DNA from: Prionace glauca
Taxonomy: Eukaryota; Chordata; Chondrichthyes; Carcharhiniformes; Carcharhinidae
NCBI GenBank assembly: GCA_037974335.1
Contig: CM075760.1
Coordinates: 8,553,432 to 8,617,431, forward strand
Reading direction: 5' to 3'
Length of the DNA: 64,000 bases
In this document: piece by piece, positions 20,399 through 31,150 of the stretch
Numbering within the stretch: position 1 is the stretch's first letter
Layout: each line of letters opens with the position of its first letter
Notes under the pieces: generated by a model
Told to the model about the DNA's origin: nothing
The model's input: the letters and a program-made list of their open reading frames with translations, nothing else
Database searches by the model: none
Made by a program: the position numbers and the translations under genes

Positions 20399-20654
20399 GT
20401 CTATAGATTGGTGGGGTTGATGCGATCGGCGCAACTCGAGGGCCGAAGGGCCTGTTTGTGCTGTAATGTTCTATGTTCTATGTTCTAAAAGCAAAAGAGA
20501 GAAATGGGGTGGGTTTCAGGGAGAGGAATAGTTACAGTTTTTTTCTTTGGCGATCACCTGGCATTACAATTTGAATCCCAATCTATGGTCAAATCACCAA
20601 GCAGGTCAAAAACAACGTCTTGAATTACTGCCAGCACGGGAGTAACAAATCTGT

Positions 20655-21290
20655 GTAGCATCTTTCACAGTTAGTTAGAACATTGAATACAGGAGTTGGG
20701 ACGTTTTGTTGAAGTTGTGCAAGACATTGGTAAGGCCACACTTGGAATACTGTGTAGAATTCTGGTCACCCTATTATAGAACTGATATTATTAAACGAGA
20801 AAGAGTGCAGAAACGATTTACTACGATCCTACCGGGACTTGATTGCTTGAGGCTGGATAGACCGCGACTTTTTTTCTCTGGAGCATGGAAGGCTGAGGGA
20901 TGATCTTATAGAGGTCCATAAAATAATGAAAGGCATCGATCAGCTAGATAGTCAATATACTTTCCCAAAGGTCGGAGTGTCTAAAACTGGAGGGCATATG
21001 TTTAAGGTGAGAGGAGAGATACAAAAGTGTCCAGAGGGCTTTTTTTTTCACACAGAGGATGGTGAATGCCTGGAACAAGCTGCCAGAAGTAGTAGTAGAG
21101 GAGGGTACAATTTTGTCGTTTAGACAGCATTTAGACAGTTACATTGATAAGATGGGTATAGAGGAATATGGGCCAAATGCGGGCAGTTAAGATTAGCTTA
21201 GGGGTTTTAAAAAAAGGTTGTATGGACAAGTTAGGCCGCAGGACCTATTTCCATGCTGTAAACCTCTATAGATCTATGACTCTATGATTG
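20655..21290 (+). mobile_element. LINE 3' fragment
   Basis: Starts in the RT thumb (LCKTLVRPHLEYCVEFWSPY), runs through DHLIEVHKIM-like and FPKVGVSKTGGHMFKVRGE blocks and ends with CTATAGATCTATGACTCTATG. Decayed. Confidence 0.85.
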
Positions 21291-21664
21291 TGTCATTCCC
21301 ACAAAAGAAAGGCCAATCCTTGACACTTGAACAAAACTCACTGTGGAACCTCGTATGCATCTTCATGAAGTTCAATGGCGAGACCTTGCATTTACAGAAA
21401 ACCTGTACCATACTTGCTGAGATTCAAATTCCCATTTATAATGTGGACAAATATCTCTGTCACACGGAGCTAACAGACAAGGGGTGGGAATTAAATTTAA
21501 GTTGGTGGATGGGGGGAACATATTTCTTTCAGGAAATAATCTTCCCTGGCTATTGAAGTCAGCAGAATCTGAAATTGAACTCAAACTCAGGAGAAAGAAA
21601 CTATAAATAAATTTTATATTTCTGCTCATGTGCTTGTATTTTTTGCCGTATTATGGAAAATGTA

Positions 21665-21724
21665 CTAGCACCAGGACTTTGAAACTTATCTTTGGCAGAG
21701 GCAACAAATTCGTTCTGCAATCCA
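21665..21724 (+). pseudogene. J pseudogene J5
   Basis: Reads STRTLKLIFGRGNKF then VLQS. The F-G-R-G bulge is intact, but the donor is ATAAGT instead of GTAAGT and the heptamer lacks its CAC. Its sister at 22717-22776 shares the same donor change and the STRTLK start, so the donor was lost before the duplication. Confidence 0.78.
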
Positions 21725-21750
21725 ATAAGTTTTTTTAAATTTTCAGTCTG

Positions 21751-21905
21751 GGTTTGGTAGCAGAATGAGTAACTGAAGTTACCTCGTTTTATTATTGTGT
21801 GGGAAATGGGCATCGCTGTCTTGGGCCAGAACTTACAAAGCCCTTCCCTAAATGTGGAAGCAGTGCTGAGCTGTTTTCTTGAACATGTGTTGTGTGCATT
21901 ATTCC
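21751..21905 (+). repeat. Source copy of a 150-bp segment repeated at 23.5 kb
   Basis: Blocks GCAGAATGAGTAACTGAAGT, TACCTCGTTTTATTATTGTG, GAAATGGGCATCGCTGTC and GTTTTCTTGAACATGTGTTG occur in the same order at 23514-23665. No known mobile-element features. Confidence 0.75.
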
Positions 21906-22104
21906 ATTCCTACCTACAAATTATTTCCATTGTGTGGAGAGATTGTGGGGAATGTGGTGGCCAATGGCTACTTGAAGGTAAATGTTCTACAAGTGCACTA
22001 AGTTTCTGAACCTTCTTTCATTCAAAGTTCTTTTTACACGATGCAAGTAAATAATGTATTGGCCTGTTACATTTAAATGGGTGGGAATTCACAAGTTTTA
22101 AGGC

Positions 22105-22545
22105 CTTGTTGTCCAACGAGGGGCATACACACGATCGGTCGTACTGGGGCTGCTCTTGGATGTTCGAGAGTAGTCTAGTGCTTCAAGTCGTTCGTGTGTG
22201 CTTAAACTGGACCAGATGCTGGGCAACACGACAGCGCAGTGACTATCTCTGTTGCTGTGCAGACACATGAATTTGGGCCAGTGTCTGTGGGAGTTTGCGC
22301 ATTCTCCCCGTGCTTGCGTGGGTTTTCTCCGGGTGCTCCGGTTTCCTCCCACACCCCAAAGATGTGCTATTAGGCTGATTGGAGGTAACAAGTTGTCCCT
22401 AAATTAGTTTCCCTCAATGTGGAATGCCATAAACAATAGATAAGGGTCATGGGTGGAGGGGGGACTGGTAATGTTAAAATGGCGGTGCGGGCTTGTTGGG
22501 CTGAAGGGCCTGTTTTCCGGGCTGTTTTTGCTCTTTGTTCTAAGT
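22105..22545 (+). mobile_element. Composite SINE with unusual head
   Basis: A head of about 125 bp (CCTTGTTGTCCAACGAGGGG...) precedes an HE1-like body (GTGTCTGTGGGAGTTTGCGC, TCCCACACCCCAAAGATGTG) and a tail GTTAAAATGGCGGTGCGGGC. The same head-body-tail order recurs at 47908-49085, so this is a repeat family, not a chance junction. Confidence 0.75.
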
Positions 22546-22688
22546 GAGGGGGGAGGCATTATATTTTCACCCGGATATAACCTGACCTGGCTACTGAAGT
22601 CAACAAAATCTGAAATTGAATTCAAACTCAAACTTAGGAGAAATATAATATAAATAAATCATACTTCTTCTCATGTGGTTGGGTTTAG

Positions 22689-22716
22689 TTTTTTTGTTCC
22701 ATTGTGTACAGATGTG
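22689..22716 (+). other. RSS of J6, defective heptamer
   Basis: Nonamer TTTTTTTGT, a 12-bp spacer TCCATTGTGTAC and heptamer AGATGTG. The essential CAC is gone, so cutting by RAG is unlikely. Confidence 0.7.
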
Positions 22717-22776
22717 CTAGCACCAGAACTTTGAAACGTGCCTTTGGCCGGGGCAAAATATTCACTTTGCGACCCA
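22717..22776 (+). pseudogene. J pseudogene J6, duplicate of J5
   Basis: Reads STRTLKRAFGRGKIFTLRP. Donor ATAAGA replaces GTAAGT at the same base as in J5. The flank upstream (CTGAAGTCAACAAAATCTGA) also matches the one before J5. The pair arose by duplication of a block of about 1 kb. Confidence 0.78.
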
Positions 22777-22989
22777 ATAAGACATTTAAAAACGTCAGTT
22801 TGGATCTGGTTGGAACCTAAGTAATTGACTTCTCCTTAAAGGTTCTCAAAGTCTCTCCCTCATGTGAACTTTGTGTATTCTCCTGCCTCCAAATTATTGA
22901 CTATGCTTCATCATTACTGAATGACATCTGCAACTTCACTCCAATGGATGGTCTATGGCTGTGTCCTTTATACTGTACATTATGAATAT

Positions 22990-23031
22990 ACTGTGAAGCT
23001 GCGGCTGCCAGTTGACATTTGTGCCAAATGA
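22990..23031 (+). pseudogene. J relic J7
   Basis: GAAGCTGCGGCTGCC then AGTTGACATTTGTGCCAAA resembles the VVPS-type Js with the FGSG codons partly deleted, and the flank TGAGTACGA..GAAGT resembles that after J8. Highly degenerate; recognised only by alignment to J2 and J8. Confidence 0.4.
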
Positions 23032-23164
23032 GTACGATTGGAAGTTACTCTCAGTCTGTTTCATGCCGAATATTTTTTCATTGTATTGTGCCTGACAAGT
23101 AGCAAGCAGGCAACGATACAAAGAATAAAGTGAAATACAAGTTAAGGTATTATGTCCATAAACT

Positions 23165-24150
23165 GAACTTCAGAAAGATAGCTGGCAGATAACGTTAGCA
23201 AATGTGAGGTTGTCCACTTTGGTAGAAATAATAGTAGGAGGAAATATTATTTAAAAGGTGAAAAGCTGCAGCATGGTACAGTGCAGGGGGACCTGGGGGT
23301 CCTTGTGCACGAATCGCAAAAACTCAGTCTGCAGGTGTAGCAGGTGATCAAGAAGGCGAATGGAATGTTGGCCTTTATAGTGAGGGGGATAGAATAAAAA
23401 AGCAGGGAGGTCTTGCTGCAACTGTACAGGGCACTAGTGAGACCGCAACTGGAGTACTGTGTGCAGGTTTGGTCCCCTTATTTGAGAAAGGATACATTGG
23501 CGTTGGAGAAGGCCAAAGTCTGGTTGCAGAATGAGTAACTGAAGTTACCTCGTTTTATTATTGTGAGGGAAATGGGCATCGCTGTCTGGGCCAGCACTTA
23601 CATAGCCCTTCTCTCAATGTGGAAGGCAATGGTGAGCTGTTTTCTTGAACATGTGTTGTTAGGCTGATACTGGAGATGAGAGGTTTAGCTTATGAAGAGA
23701 GATTGAATAGACTGGGCCTGTACTCGTTAGAGTTTGAAGGCTGAGGGGGGATTTTATACAGACATTTAAGATAATGAAGGATTAAATAGGATAGAGGTAG
23801 ATAGATTCTTCCCGCTTAGAAAGGACTAGAACTAGAGGGCACAGTCTCAAAATAAGGGGGGGGGGTGGAGGTGGGGGAGCAGCTTAGAACGGAGTTGAGG
23901 AGGAACTTCTTCACTCAAAGGGTGGTGAATCTCTGGAATTCTCTACCCATTGAAGTGGTGGAGGCTACCTCGTTGAATATATTTAAGTCACGTGAAGGTA
24001 GATTTCTGATAGACAACGGAATTAAGGGTTATGGGGAGAAAGTGGGAAAGGGGAACTGCCATGATCTTATTGAATGGTCGGGCAGGCTCGAAGGGCTAGA
24101 TGGCCTACTCCTGCTCCTATTTCTTATTCTTTTTTTTTGATAGCGAGCTC
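23165..24150 (+). mobile_element. LINE 3' fragment interrupted by a duplicated segment
   Basis: RT thumb and tail blocks (GGTCCTTGTGCACGAATC, CAACTGGAGTACTGTGTGCA, FFTQRVVNLWNSLPIEVVEA in translation, tail ATCTTATTGAATGGTCGGGC). At 23514-23665 the LINE is replaced by a near copy of 21751-21905. Confidence 0.85.
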
Positions 24151-24169
24151 AGGTCTCAATGATTAGTTA

Positions 24170-24480
24170 GACATGCTGCAGGTGGCGGACCAAGCTCTGG
24201 GCCTCAGCAATGCGACAGACGTGCGACTCATTGGCTGACCTTGCATTATGGTGAAGTTATGTAACTAGGGGGTAAGAGATGTCCTGGTCGCATTATCGCA
24301 AAATTATTAACCCTGAAACTCAGCGAATATTGGAAGGACCTGGGTTCGATTCCATCACAGCAGATGGTGGAATTTTAATTTAATAATCTGGAATTAAGAA
24401 TCTACTCGTGACCAGGAAAACCATTATCGTTTGTCGGAAAAACCCACCTGGTTCATTAATATCCTCTAGGGAAGGAAACA
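24170..24480 (+). mobile_element. tRNA-derived SINE, second family
   Basis: Head ATGTCCTGGTCGCATTATCG, B-box-like GGACCTGGGTTCGATTCCAT, then GCAGATGGTGGAATTTTAAT and AATCTGGAATTAAGAATCTA. Better copy of this family. Confidence 0.8.
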
Positions 24481-25770
24481 TAGGAACATTGAAGATGGGA
24501 GCAGGGAGAGGCGTTTGGCCTTTGAAGCGTGATCTGCCATTTATTATGATCATGGTTGAACATCCACTCAATACCCTAATCCTGCTTTCTCCGCATAACT
24601 TTTTATCCCATTCGCCCAAGTGCTATGTCTAGCCGTTTCTTTAATACATTCAATCTTTTGGCAACAACTACATCCTGTAGTAATGAATTTCACAGGCTCA
24701 CCACTCTTTGGGTGAAGAAATGTCTTCTCACCTCCGTCCTAAATGGTCTACTCTAAGCCCTCAGATCCCTGGTTCTGGCCTCCCCTACCATCGGGAATAT
24801 CCTCTCTTCATCTCCTATTTCTTATCCTGTTCGAATTTTATAAGTCTCTATGTAATCCATTGTCATCCCTTTAAGTAAGTCTCCCCAATCTATGAAGGCA
24901 AAATCACGCCTCATATCTTCATAGTCTCCTTTATTAAGATTCGACACAGTAGTCTCCGAGTCAACTATTTCATTCTCCACCGTGATATAAAAAATTCTCA
25001 TGTTATGTTCACTCATCCTCAAGGAGTCTCTCACAGCTGGATTGACAATTATTACCTCTCACTACCTAGTGCCCAGTCTAAGGTGGCCTGCTTCCTAGTT
25101 GGTTCCTTCACATGTTGGTCAGGGAAACCATCCCGTATCCGGTCCAGGAAGTCCACCTCTACAGCATTGTGGCTAATTTAATTTGATCAAAGTGCAGATT
25201 AAAATCACCCTTGATCACCGATATTCCCTCATCACATATGCCTCTAATTTCGTGTTTAATGCCATTTCCAGCATCACCACTGCAGTTTCGCGGCCTGTAT
25301 ATGACACCAACTAATGTTTTCTGCCCCTTGGTATCTCTCAACTTTACCTGTATAGACTCCACATTATCAGAACTAATATTGTTTCTCACCAGTGTGTTAA
25401 TTTCCTCTTTAACCAACAGTGCCACTCCACCACCTTTTCCTTTATGCCTGCCCATCCTAAATACTGAATACTCTGGGACATTCAGTTCCCATCCTTGAGA
25501 ACCCTGCAGCCATGTCTTTGTAATCCCAATTATAGCATGCCCATTTATATCTATCTGCAAGATTAGTTCAACCACGTTATTGCAAATGCTCCGCACATTG
25601 AGGCACAGTGCCTTTAAGCTTGCCTTTTTAACATTGATTGTCTCTTTTCCAGTATTCTTCTCTATAGCCCTGTTTGAAGTTTGCCTTTGATTTCTCTGTA
25701 GAACATTTTTCTTATTTCCTTTTCTATCTCTTGTTTTTGTCCTTGTTCCCTCTTTCGCTGGCTCCTAACA
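24475..25770 (-). mobile_element. LINE fragment with endonuclease domain
   Basis: The minus strand of 25159-25596 reads IIGITKTWLQGSQGWELNVP, GGGVALLVKEEINTLV, TLVGVIYRPRNC and SVIKGDFN: the APE-type endonuclease of a CR1/L2 LINE (motifs T-TWL, YRP, GDFN). 24475-24850 is a LINE 3' tail in the same orientation, so the middle of the element is deleted or these are two copies. Confidence 0.85.
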
Positions 25771-25794
25771 CAGGTTCCCAACCACCTGGCATAT

Positions 25795-26155
25795 AGTTTC
25801 ATTGGTTGACCTTGCATCACTGTGAGGTGGTGAAACTGAGAGGAGGCGATGGCCTTGTGATGTTATCGCTAGATTATTACTCCAGGAAATCAACAAGTGT
25901 TTTGGGTTCAAATCCCACCACGGCAGATGGTCGAATTTGAATTCAATAACCTGGAATTAAGAATCTACTGTTGATGATGAAAACCAGTGTTGGAAAAAAC
26001 CCATCTGGTTGATTAATGTCCTTTAGAGAAATAAATCTGCCATTCTTATCTGATCTGTCCTATATGTGCAATTTGGTTGACACTCAAGGGCAATTGGGAA
26101 TGGATAATAAATTCTGGCCAACCAACGGTGCCCATGTCCGACCATGAATTTAAAA
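25795..26155 (+). mobile_element. tRNA-derived SINE, second family, near complete
   Basis: GATGGCCTTGTGATGTTATC (head), GGGTTCAAATCCCACCACGG (B box), AATAACCTGGAATTAAGAAT (body) and a tail GGGCAATTGGGAATGGATAA, which resembles the 3' end of the second LINE lineage at 37.2 kb. This suggests the SINE borrows that LINE's machinery. Confidence 0.85.
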
Positions 26156-26735
26156 AATTTCTCTTTTGGAAATGATCCTGAGTAACCGGTGATTCAACTA
26201 AACATAAACGCAGCTTTCAGACTCAACAGGTCTGCTTATGTCTTCGGAATCGAACACGATTATGACAATAAGAACAGATAATGCTTGGAAAAACCACAGC
26301 AGGTCAGGCAGCATCTGTAAGGAGAGAAAGCTTAGCGAACAAATTAAATACTATCCGTTGAATTGTATTAAGGGGTTAAGGCGTCGCTGGCAAGGCCATG
26401 TTGCAACTTTCTGTTGGGCCATTTCAGAGATTGGTAGAGCAGGTGCAAAGTTCTGAATAGCCTTCCCTGGTTCCTATATTACCAAACAAATGTTCAGAGG
26501 CAAAATATATTTGTTGTAGAGGAGGATGTGGATGGCTATATTGGACCAGTGTCTACCTTGACTCAGAAATTCTTCACTTTGATAGAATCTTAGACCATCA
26601 AAGGAGGCTATTTGACCCATTTTTCTGTGATGGTGGGGAGGAGAAAGATATCTGTTACCTGCAGCGAATCAGTGACTCTCCATATTTGTCTTTGCCGTGA
26701 ATTGTCTGAAATCTGAAACAGCTCTCTCAATAGAA
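26156..26735. other. Small repeat fragments before J8
   Basis: Contains short decayed pieces (AAACCACAGCAGGTCAGGCA at 26.29 kb; a SINE-like CGTCGCTGGCAAGGCCATG at 26.38 kb). No gene seen. Confidence 0.45.
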
Positions 26736-26763
26736 GGTTTCTGTCTGAGCAATTGTTACTGTG
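26736..26763 (+). other. RSS of J8, 12-bp spacer, imperfect heptamer
   Basis: Nonamer GGTTTCTGT (8 of 9), a 12-bp spacer (26745-26756), heptamer TACTGTG. The first base of the critical CAC is changed, which should lower recombination strongly. Confidence 0.85.
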
Positions 26764-26813
26764 CTATGCTAAGCTAACATTCGGCAGCGGCACCCAGGTG
26801 ACAGTTGTACCAA
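26764..26813 (+). CDS. J segment J8
   Basis: Reads YAKLTFGSGTQVTVVP with an A|GTGAGT donor in phase 1. FGSGT is intact and the frame is open. The signal in front has a near-perfect nonamer and correct 12-bp spacing, but the heptamer begins TAC. The coding part therefore looks usable and the weak point is RAG cutting. VVPS type; the flank after the donor resembles those of J2 and J7. Confidence 0.88.
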
Positions 26814-27174
26814 GTGAGTATGAAGTCAGTGTGTTTTTATTCTTTCACTCCACGTCGTCTTTGTGATCTAGTTTTCTGTTGTAAGTAGTCTAGTCAAGTT
26901 AGGCAGAGTGCCAATATAACATGTGGCATGCAGACGAAGAGATTGCACGGTTTTGAGTCAGTTTTGATCTAGCTCAGCTTACCCAGGCATTAGAGGTTCA
27001 TGGGATAGGAGTTGGAACTACACACCTCAGTAATATTTTATTGAACTGAGGAGCAGATTTGTGTCCAGTTAATAGGAAGATTCCATCCAGAGAGTTGACC
27101 AAAAAGGGAGCGGGGAGATGAATAAGCATCATTGTTCTTGTTAAAACTTTGTAATTGTGAATTATTTTATTCTC

Positions 27175-27430
27175 TTGGTGGAAAAGAAATTCTCCTCATA
27201 TCTGTCCTATATCTGTTGACTGTGAACCCCGGTTCACTACCGCCATCCTGCATCTATCCTGTCTAATCCTGCATTATGGGTTTTAATGGGATCTTCCCCT
27301 CCTGCCTTCCTTCTTCTGAATGCCAGACAATAAAATCCTCACCGACTCAATATCCTTCATGTGTCATTCCTGCCATTCCTGAATTTGTCGCTGCGCTCCC
27401 TCTTTAGCCAGGACATCCTTCCTCGGATAT
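27175..27430 (-). mobile_element. LINE tail fragment
   Basis: The minus strand carries tail blocks (the + strand reads AAGAAATTCTCCTCATATCT and GGTTTTAATGGGATCTTCCC). Decayed. Confidence 0.6.
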
Positions 27431-27542
27431 TGTTCTGCACATGTTTCTGGAGGTAATAATGAACTGGCTGTGCAAGCAAATCGAATCTCAAAAACCTGAG
27501 CATGAAAAACAATCCTTACATTGCTATTCATGTGGGTTATGT

Positions 27543-27570
27543 CGATTTTGTACCATCTGGTATCACTGTG
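27543..27570 (+). other. RSS of J9, 12-bp spacer
   Basis: Nonamer CGATTTTGT (7 of 9), a 12-bp spacer (27552-27563) and consensus heptamer CACTGTG (27564-27570). Confidence 0.88.
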
Positions 27571-27615
27571 CAAAGCTTATCTTTGGCAGTGGAACCAAAC
27601 TCACTGTAGAACCCA
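27571..27615 (+). CDS. J segment J9, short, appears functional
   Basis: Reads KLIFGSGTKLTVEP, with only about three codons before the Phe of FGxG, shorter than the other Js. Open frame, consensus heptamer with 12-bp spacing and donor A|GTAAGT in phase 1. It is the J closest to the constant exons (7.2 kb). EPS type like J1 and J3. With J3 it is the best candidate for use in expressed receptor chains. Confidence 0.92.
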
Positions 27616-27869
27616 GTAAGTGAAACGATTCTCTGCATTTTGTGTCTGCTTACAGTTTAAGAAAGTAATTTCAAATTCTAACACACCTGTAATGAATCTT
27701 TGTCCCGTAATAGCTACTGTTGAATTGATGGTAGTGGCAGGAGACAAGTGAAAAATTAAAATGTCTCTGACAACTCTGTTTTAGAATTTACCAACAGCAA
27801 ATTATTAGGCTCCTACAACGATGGAGGGGACCATTAGGCCTATCGCTCTTGCTTCGGGAACAGTAGAAT

Positions 27870-28370
27870 CATCGTCATTGAGTTTTACAGAACAGGAAGA
27901 AACCCTGCGGCCCACTGTGCCTGCTCTAGCCATTAAACCCCTATCTATTCCAATCGCATTTTTCAGCACTTGGTTGTAACCTTGAATGCTACGTCCTAAA
28001 TAATCTTGGACTTGCATGCCAAGGTCCCTCTGGTTCTCTGCATGCAGTTCATTGTGCATTTCCTTGCCTTGTTACCCCTCGCAAAATGCATCACCTCACA
28101 CTTCTCAGGTTTAAATTCCGTTTGGTCTACCTCCCTGACCATCTCGCCAATTTCGCCCTGTAATCTTTGCAAGTCAGTGACATTTAACCTCACACGAAAA
28201 GTATGCGTGCATCCTTGGCTTGATTTGGTCTGAAATTTGTATACAGCGATCCAGAAATAATGAAAATTAAATGCCTTTCTTCTCTCCTCTGCGAGGTAAA
28301 TATGATTCAGCTTTTGCAATGCCAAGTTTCTGTCTTGGAAATTGTTCCTGCACATTTACTAAACACTACA
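27870..28370 (-). mobile_element. LINE RT fragment
   Basis: The minus strand reads LQRLQGEIGEMVREVDQTEF then KPEKCEVMHFARGNKA, the post-FADD region of a CR1/L2 RT. Decayed. Confidence 0.8.
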
Positions 28371-28599
28371 GTGAGACACCCGCACTCAGCAGTGAAATAT
28401 GTGACCAGTAAGGATAAGCTTACTTAATGTCATTACCTGCTGACAGGGAGCCGGCATCATGTGGGAAGGCAGTTGAGGACATTGCACCGATATAATGAAT
28501 TTGCGCAGCTGAATATCCAGCTCAGCTCCTCCTAAAATTGCAGTGTCCAGTTTTTGTAGCTCCAGTCCTTAGTGATGTCATATTGGACTAAAAACGCAT

Positions 28600-28990
28600 A
28601 ATTTTATGTTTCTTTCTTGGATGTGGGCATTCCAAATTGCCCACTGGGCAATTTCAGATTCCAAGGCATTGCTTCTTGGATCCAAACCACTGACGGCACA
28701 TTTCCTTCCCCTAAGGACATTGTTGATCTAAATGGGCATTTACAATCCATGGTAGCAGTCTTGGCAATAGTAAAATCACTTCTTTTATCCAAGTCATTAT
28801 GTATATTGTAAATTATTGTGGCCCGAGGATTGACCGCTGAGGCATTCACTTGTAACAGATTGTTATCCTGAAAATGTTCCTCTTATCCCAACTCTCTGTA
28901 TCCTATCGATTAGCCAATCCTCTATCCATGCGAATATATTACTCCAACAAGCACGAGTTCTGAATTAGTCCTTTACCAGAAATCTTATAA
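28600..28990 (-). mobile_element. SINE tail and LINE fragment
   Basis: 28600-28760 looks like the minus-strand end of the second SINE family (GGCAATTTCAGATTCCAAGG region). 28830-28990 resembles minus-strand LINE RT sequence (CCAATCCTCTATCCATGCGA). Confidence 0.5.
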
Positions 28991-29364
28991 AAAGCTTTTT
29001 GCTGCAAAGATAAGATGCCAACCATTGAACGGCAATGCCTTTTTAGGGTATTCGCCGATAGTTGCCGAAGTTCTTATTGGAGGCAATTCGATCAATTTAT
29101 TTGAAATTACTCCAAGTACTGGGGTGGGAATTGAGCCCATTTCTTCAGGGAAATTAGCCTGAGTCTCTGTTCTGCTAATCAAATAACATTGCCCTTTCGC
29201 GGCAACCGTGCCATAATGCTGCATGAAGAATGTTTAGTGATAGTTTCAAACAAAAGTTTGCCAGAGTCAGATATCACTGTGATTAATTTCGTCTTGTGAG
29301 CTTTATGAAAGAATTAATATTCAGTGCCATCAGCCATCACTTTCCTTCGTGGACATATATGCTA

Positions 29365-29875
29365 TAGAGAAAGATAGAAAATAGGAGCACGAGTAGGCCA
29401 TTCGACACTTAGACCCTGCTCTACCACTCGACACGACAGTGGCTGACCCTGTAACTCAACACCATACTTGCCCTCTCTTCATAATTCTTGATGTCTTTAG
29501 AGTATAGTAATATATTTCCACTTAAAATTTATTCACTGATTTCGCATCAAAAGTTCAGTGGAGAGAATTACAGTTTTACTAACCCCTGAGTGAAGAATTT
29601 TTCTTCATCTCAGACTTAAATGTCCAACCCTGTACAGTGAAACTTTGATCCCTTTTTCTAGACCCACCCCGCCAAAGGAAACAATTTCCCTGCATTCCGT
29701 CTGCTTATCCCTGCTAGAATTCCATATATTTCAATGACATCGCCTCTCATGTTCTAAACTTCAGGTGAAAACAGATGCCTAAAATGACAATGCTGCATTC
29801 CAAGAATCAGTCTATTGTACTTTTTTCTGCATTCTTTCTATTGCAAATGTATTCTTTCTTCGATAAGGAGACCAA
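29365..29875 (-). mobile_element. LINE 3' tail, minus strand
   Basis: The + strand shows GGAGCACGAGTAGGCCATTC at one end and CGCCTCTCATGTTCTAAACT at the other, the reverse of the usual LINE tail. Confidence 0.75.
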
Positions 29876-29879
29876 AATT

Positions 29880-30350
29880 GCACACAGAGGAGGAAAGATT
29901 AAATAGACGGGGCCTGTACTCGTTGGAGTTTAGAAGACTGAGGGGGGATTCTGATAGAGACTTACAAGATAATGAAGGGGCTAGATAGGGTAGAGGTAGA
30001 TAGATTCTTTCCACTTAGAAAGGAAACCAGAATTAGAGGGCACAGCCTCAAAATAAGGTTCGTGGGGGGAGCAGTTTAGAACAGAGTTGAGGAGGAACTT
30101 CTTCTCTCAGAAAGTGGTGAATCTCTGGAATTCTCTGCCCATTGAAGTGATGGAGGCAATCTCCTTGAATATGTTTAAGTCACGGATAGATAGATTTCTG
30201 ATGGATAAGGGAATTGAGGGTTATGGGGAGCAGGCGGGAAAGTGGAACTGATCCACTTCAGATCAGCCATGATCTTATTGAATGGTGGGGCAGGCTCGAA
30301 TAGCTAGATGACCTACTCCTGTTCCTATTTCTTATGTTGTTACAATATTA
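29880..30350 (+). mobile_element. LINE 3' tail, plus strand
   Basis: GGGGCCTGTACTCGTTGGAG, CTTACAAGATAATGAAGGGG, GGAATTCTCTGCCCATTGAA and ATGATCTTATTGAATGGTGG in order; ends CTATTTCTTATG. Relatively well kept. Lies tail-to-head with the copy to its left. Confidence 0.88.
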
Positions 30351-31150
30351 GCTTTTATCAAAAACGTTTGGATTTAGGAAAAACGTTTAGGAAAAACGTT
30401 TGGATTTAGGAAATATCTTAATGCAGGAAAGTGAGATATTAAGTGGCAAAATGTTTCCTGATTTCGCCCCTGAAAGTCTTAAACATTAAACATCGTTTAG
30501 AATCCAATTTGCTAAAATCTCGGACTCCCCAACCAGTAGCAAATGTTCCTGTTTATCAACCTTCTCCGCTTGGGAATGATCAAGTCACTCCTTAACTAAA
30601 TTCCAGCGTTTTAAAGTTGAACACCATCTACACTGTTAAACGGGCACTCCCAACATACATATAGTTTACAGAGTAAAATGTCTTCTCCTCCTGTTCTGTT
30701 CAAGGATTTTTAAATGCTGATTTTTAATTTTATGAGAAACAGAATATAAATGTTGTCGGTTCTGATTGCGGACTCTTCCCTATTTCAATCATTGATCTCA
30801 GATCTTCACATTTTAAAAATAAATATTAAGCTCCGAATGTATTTTTCGGTCTCTCACTGTTTGCGCATAAAGACATTCATTGGTTAACCCTTACTCTTAG
30901 CATATGGACATTTATAAACAACATGGTTCATTGAATTTTAATTCTAAGGTGTGTTAACTTACATTTCCCTGCACTGAAAACATCCACTAGTTTTATCCAT
31001 TCACAAAATATTAATATTTCTTTGCAAATTGATGCTTCCAGCTATGCTGCTACAATTCCGTTTCTGTGTTATTTGCAAACTAACATATTCAGCATTCAAT
31101 CACATTCTATCACATTGTCTTAACAAATGCAACTAAACTGCATATCATCC
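30350..31150. other. No recognised feature; short tandem at its start
   Basis: 30360-30415 holds a small tandem of AAAACGTTTGGATTTAGG-like units. The rest is AT-rich with nothing I can name. Confidence 0.5.

Larger units (their letters stand above)
18430..20490 (+). mobile_element. Young CR1-like LINE with a nested insertion
   Basis: 5'-truncated LINE covering the end of the linker, the whole RT and the 3' tail (ends GGCCGAAGGGCCTGTTTGTG then CTGTAATGTTCTATGTTC). The RT is in one frame from 18449 to 20398 once the 258-bp insertion plus duplication is set aside. Its coding quality is far better than other copies, so it is young. It splits the J array between J4 and J5. Confidence 0.93.

Noticed and set aside
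29254-29281. CACTGTG heptamer with a 12-bp spacer, possible J signal
   Set aside because: The nonamer AAGTTTGCC is poor and no FGxG codons or splice donor follow.
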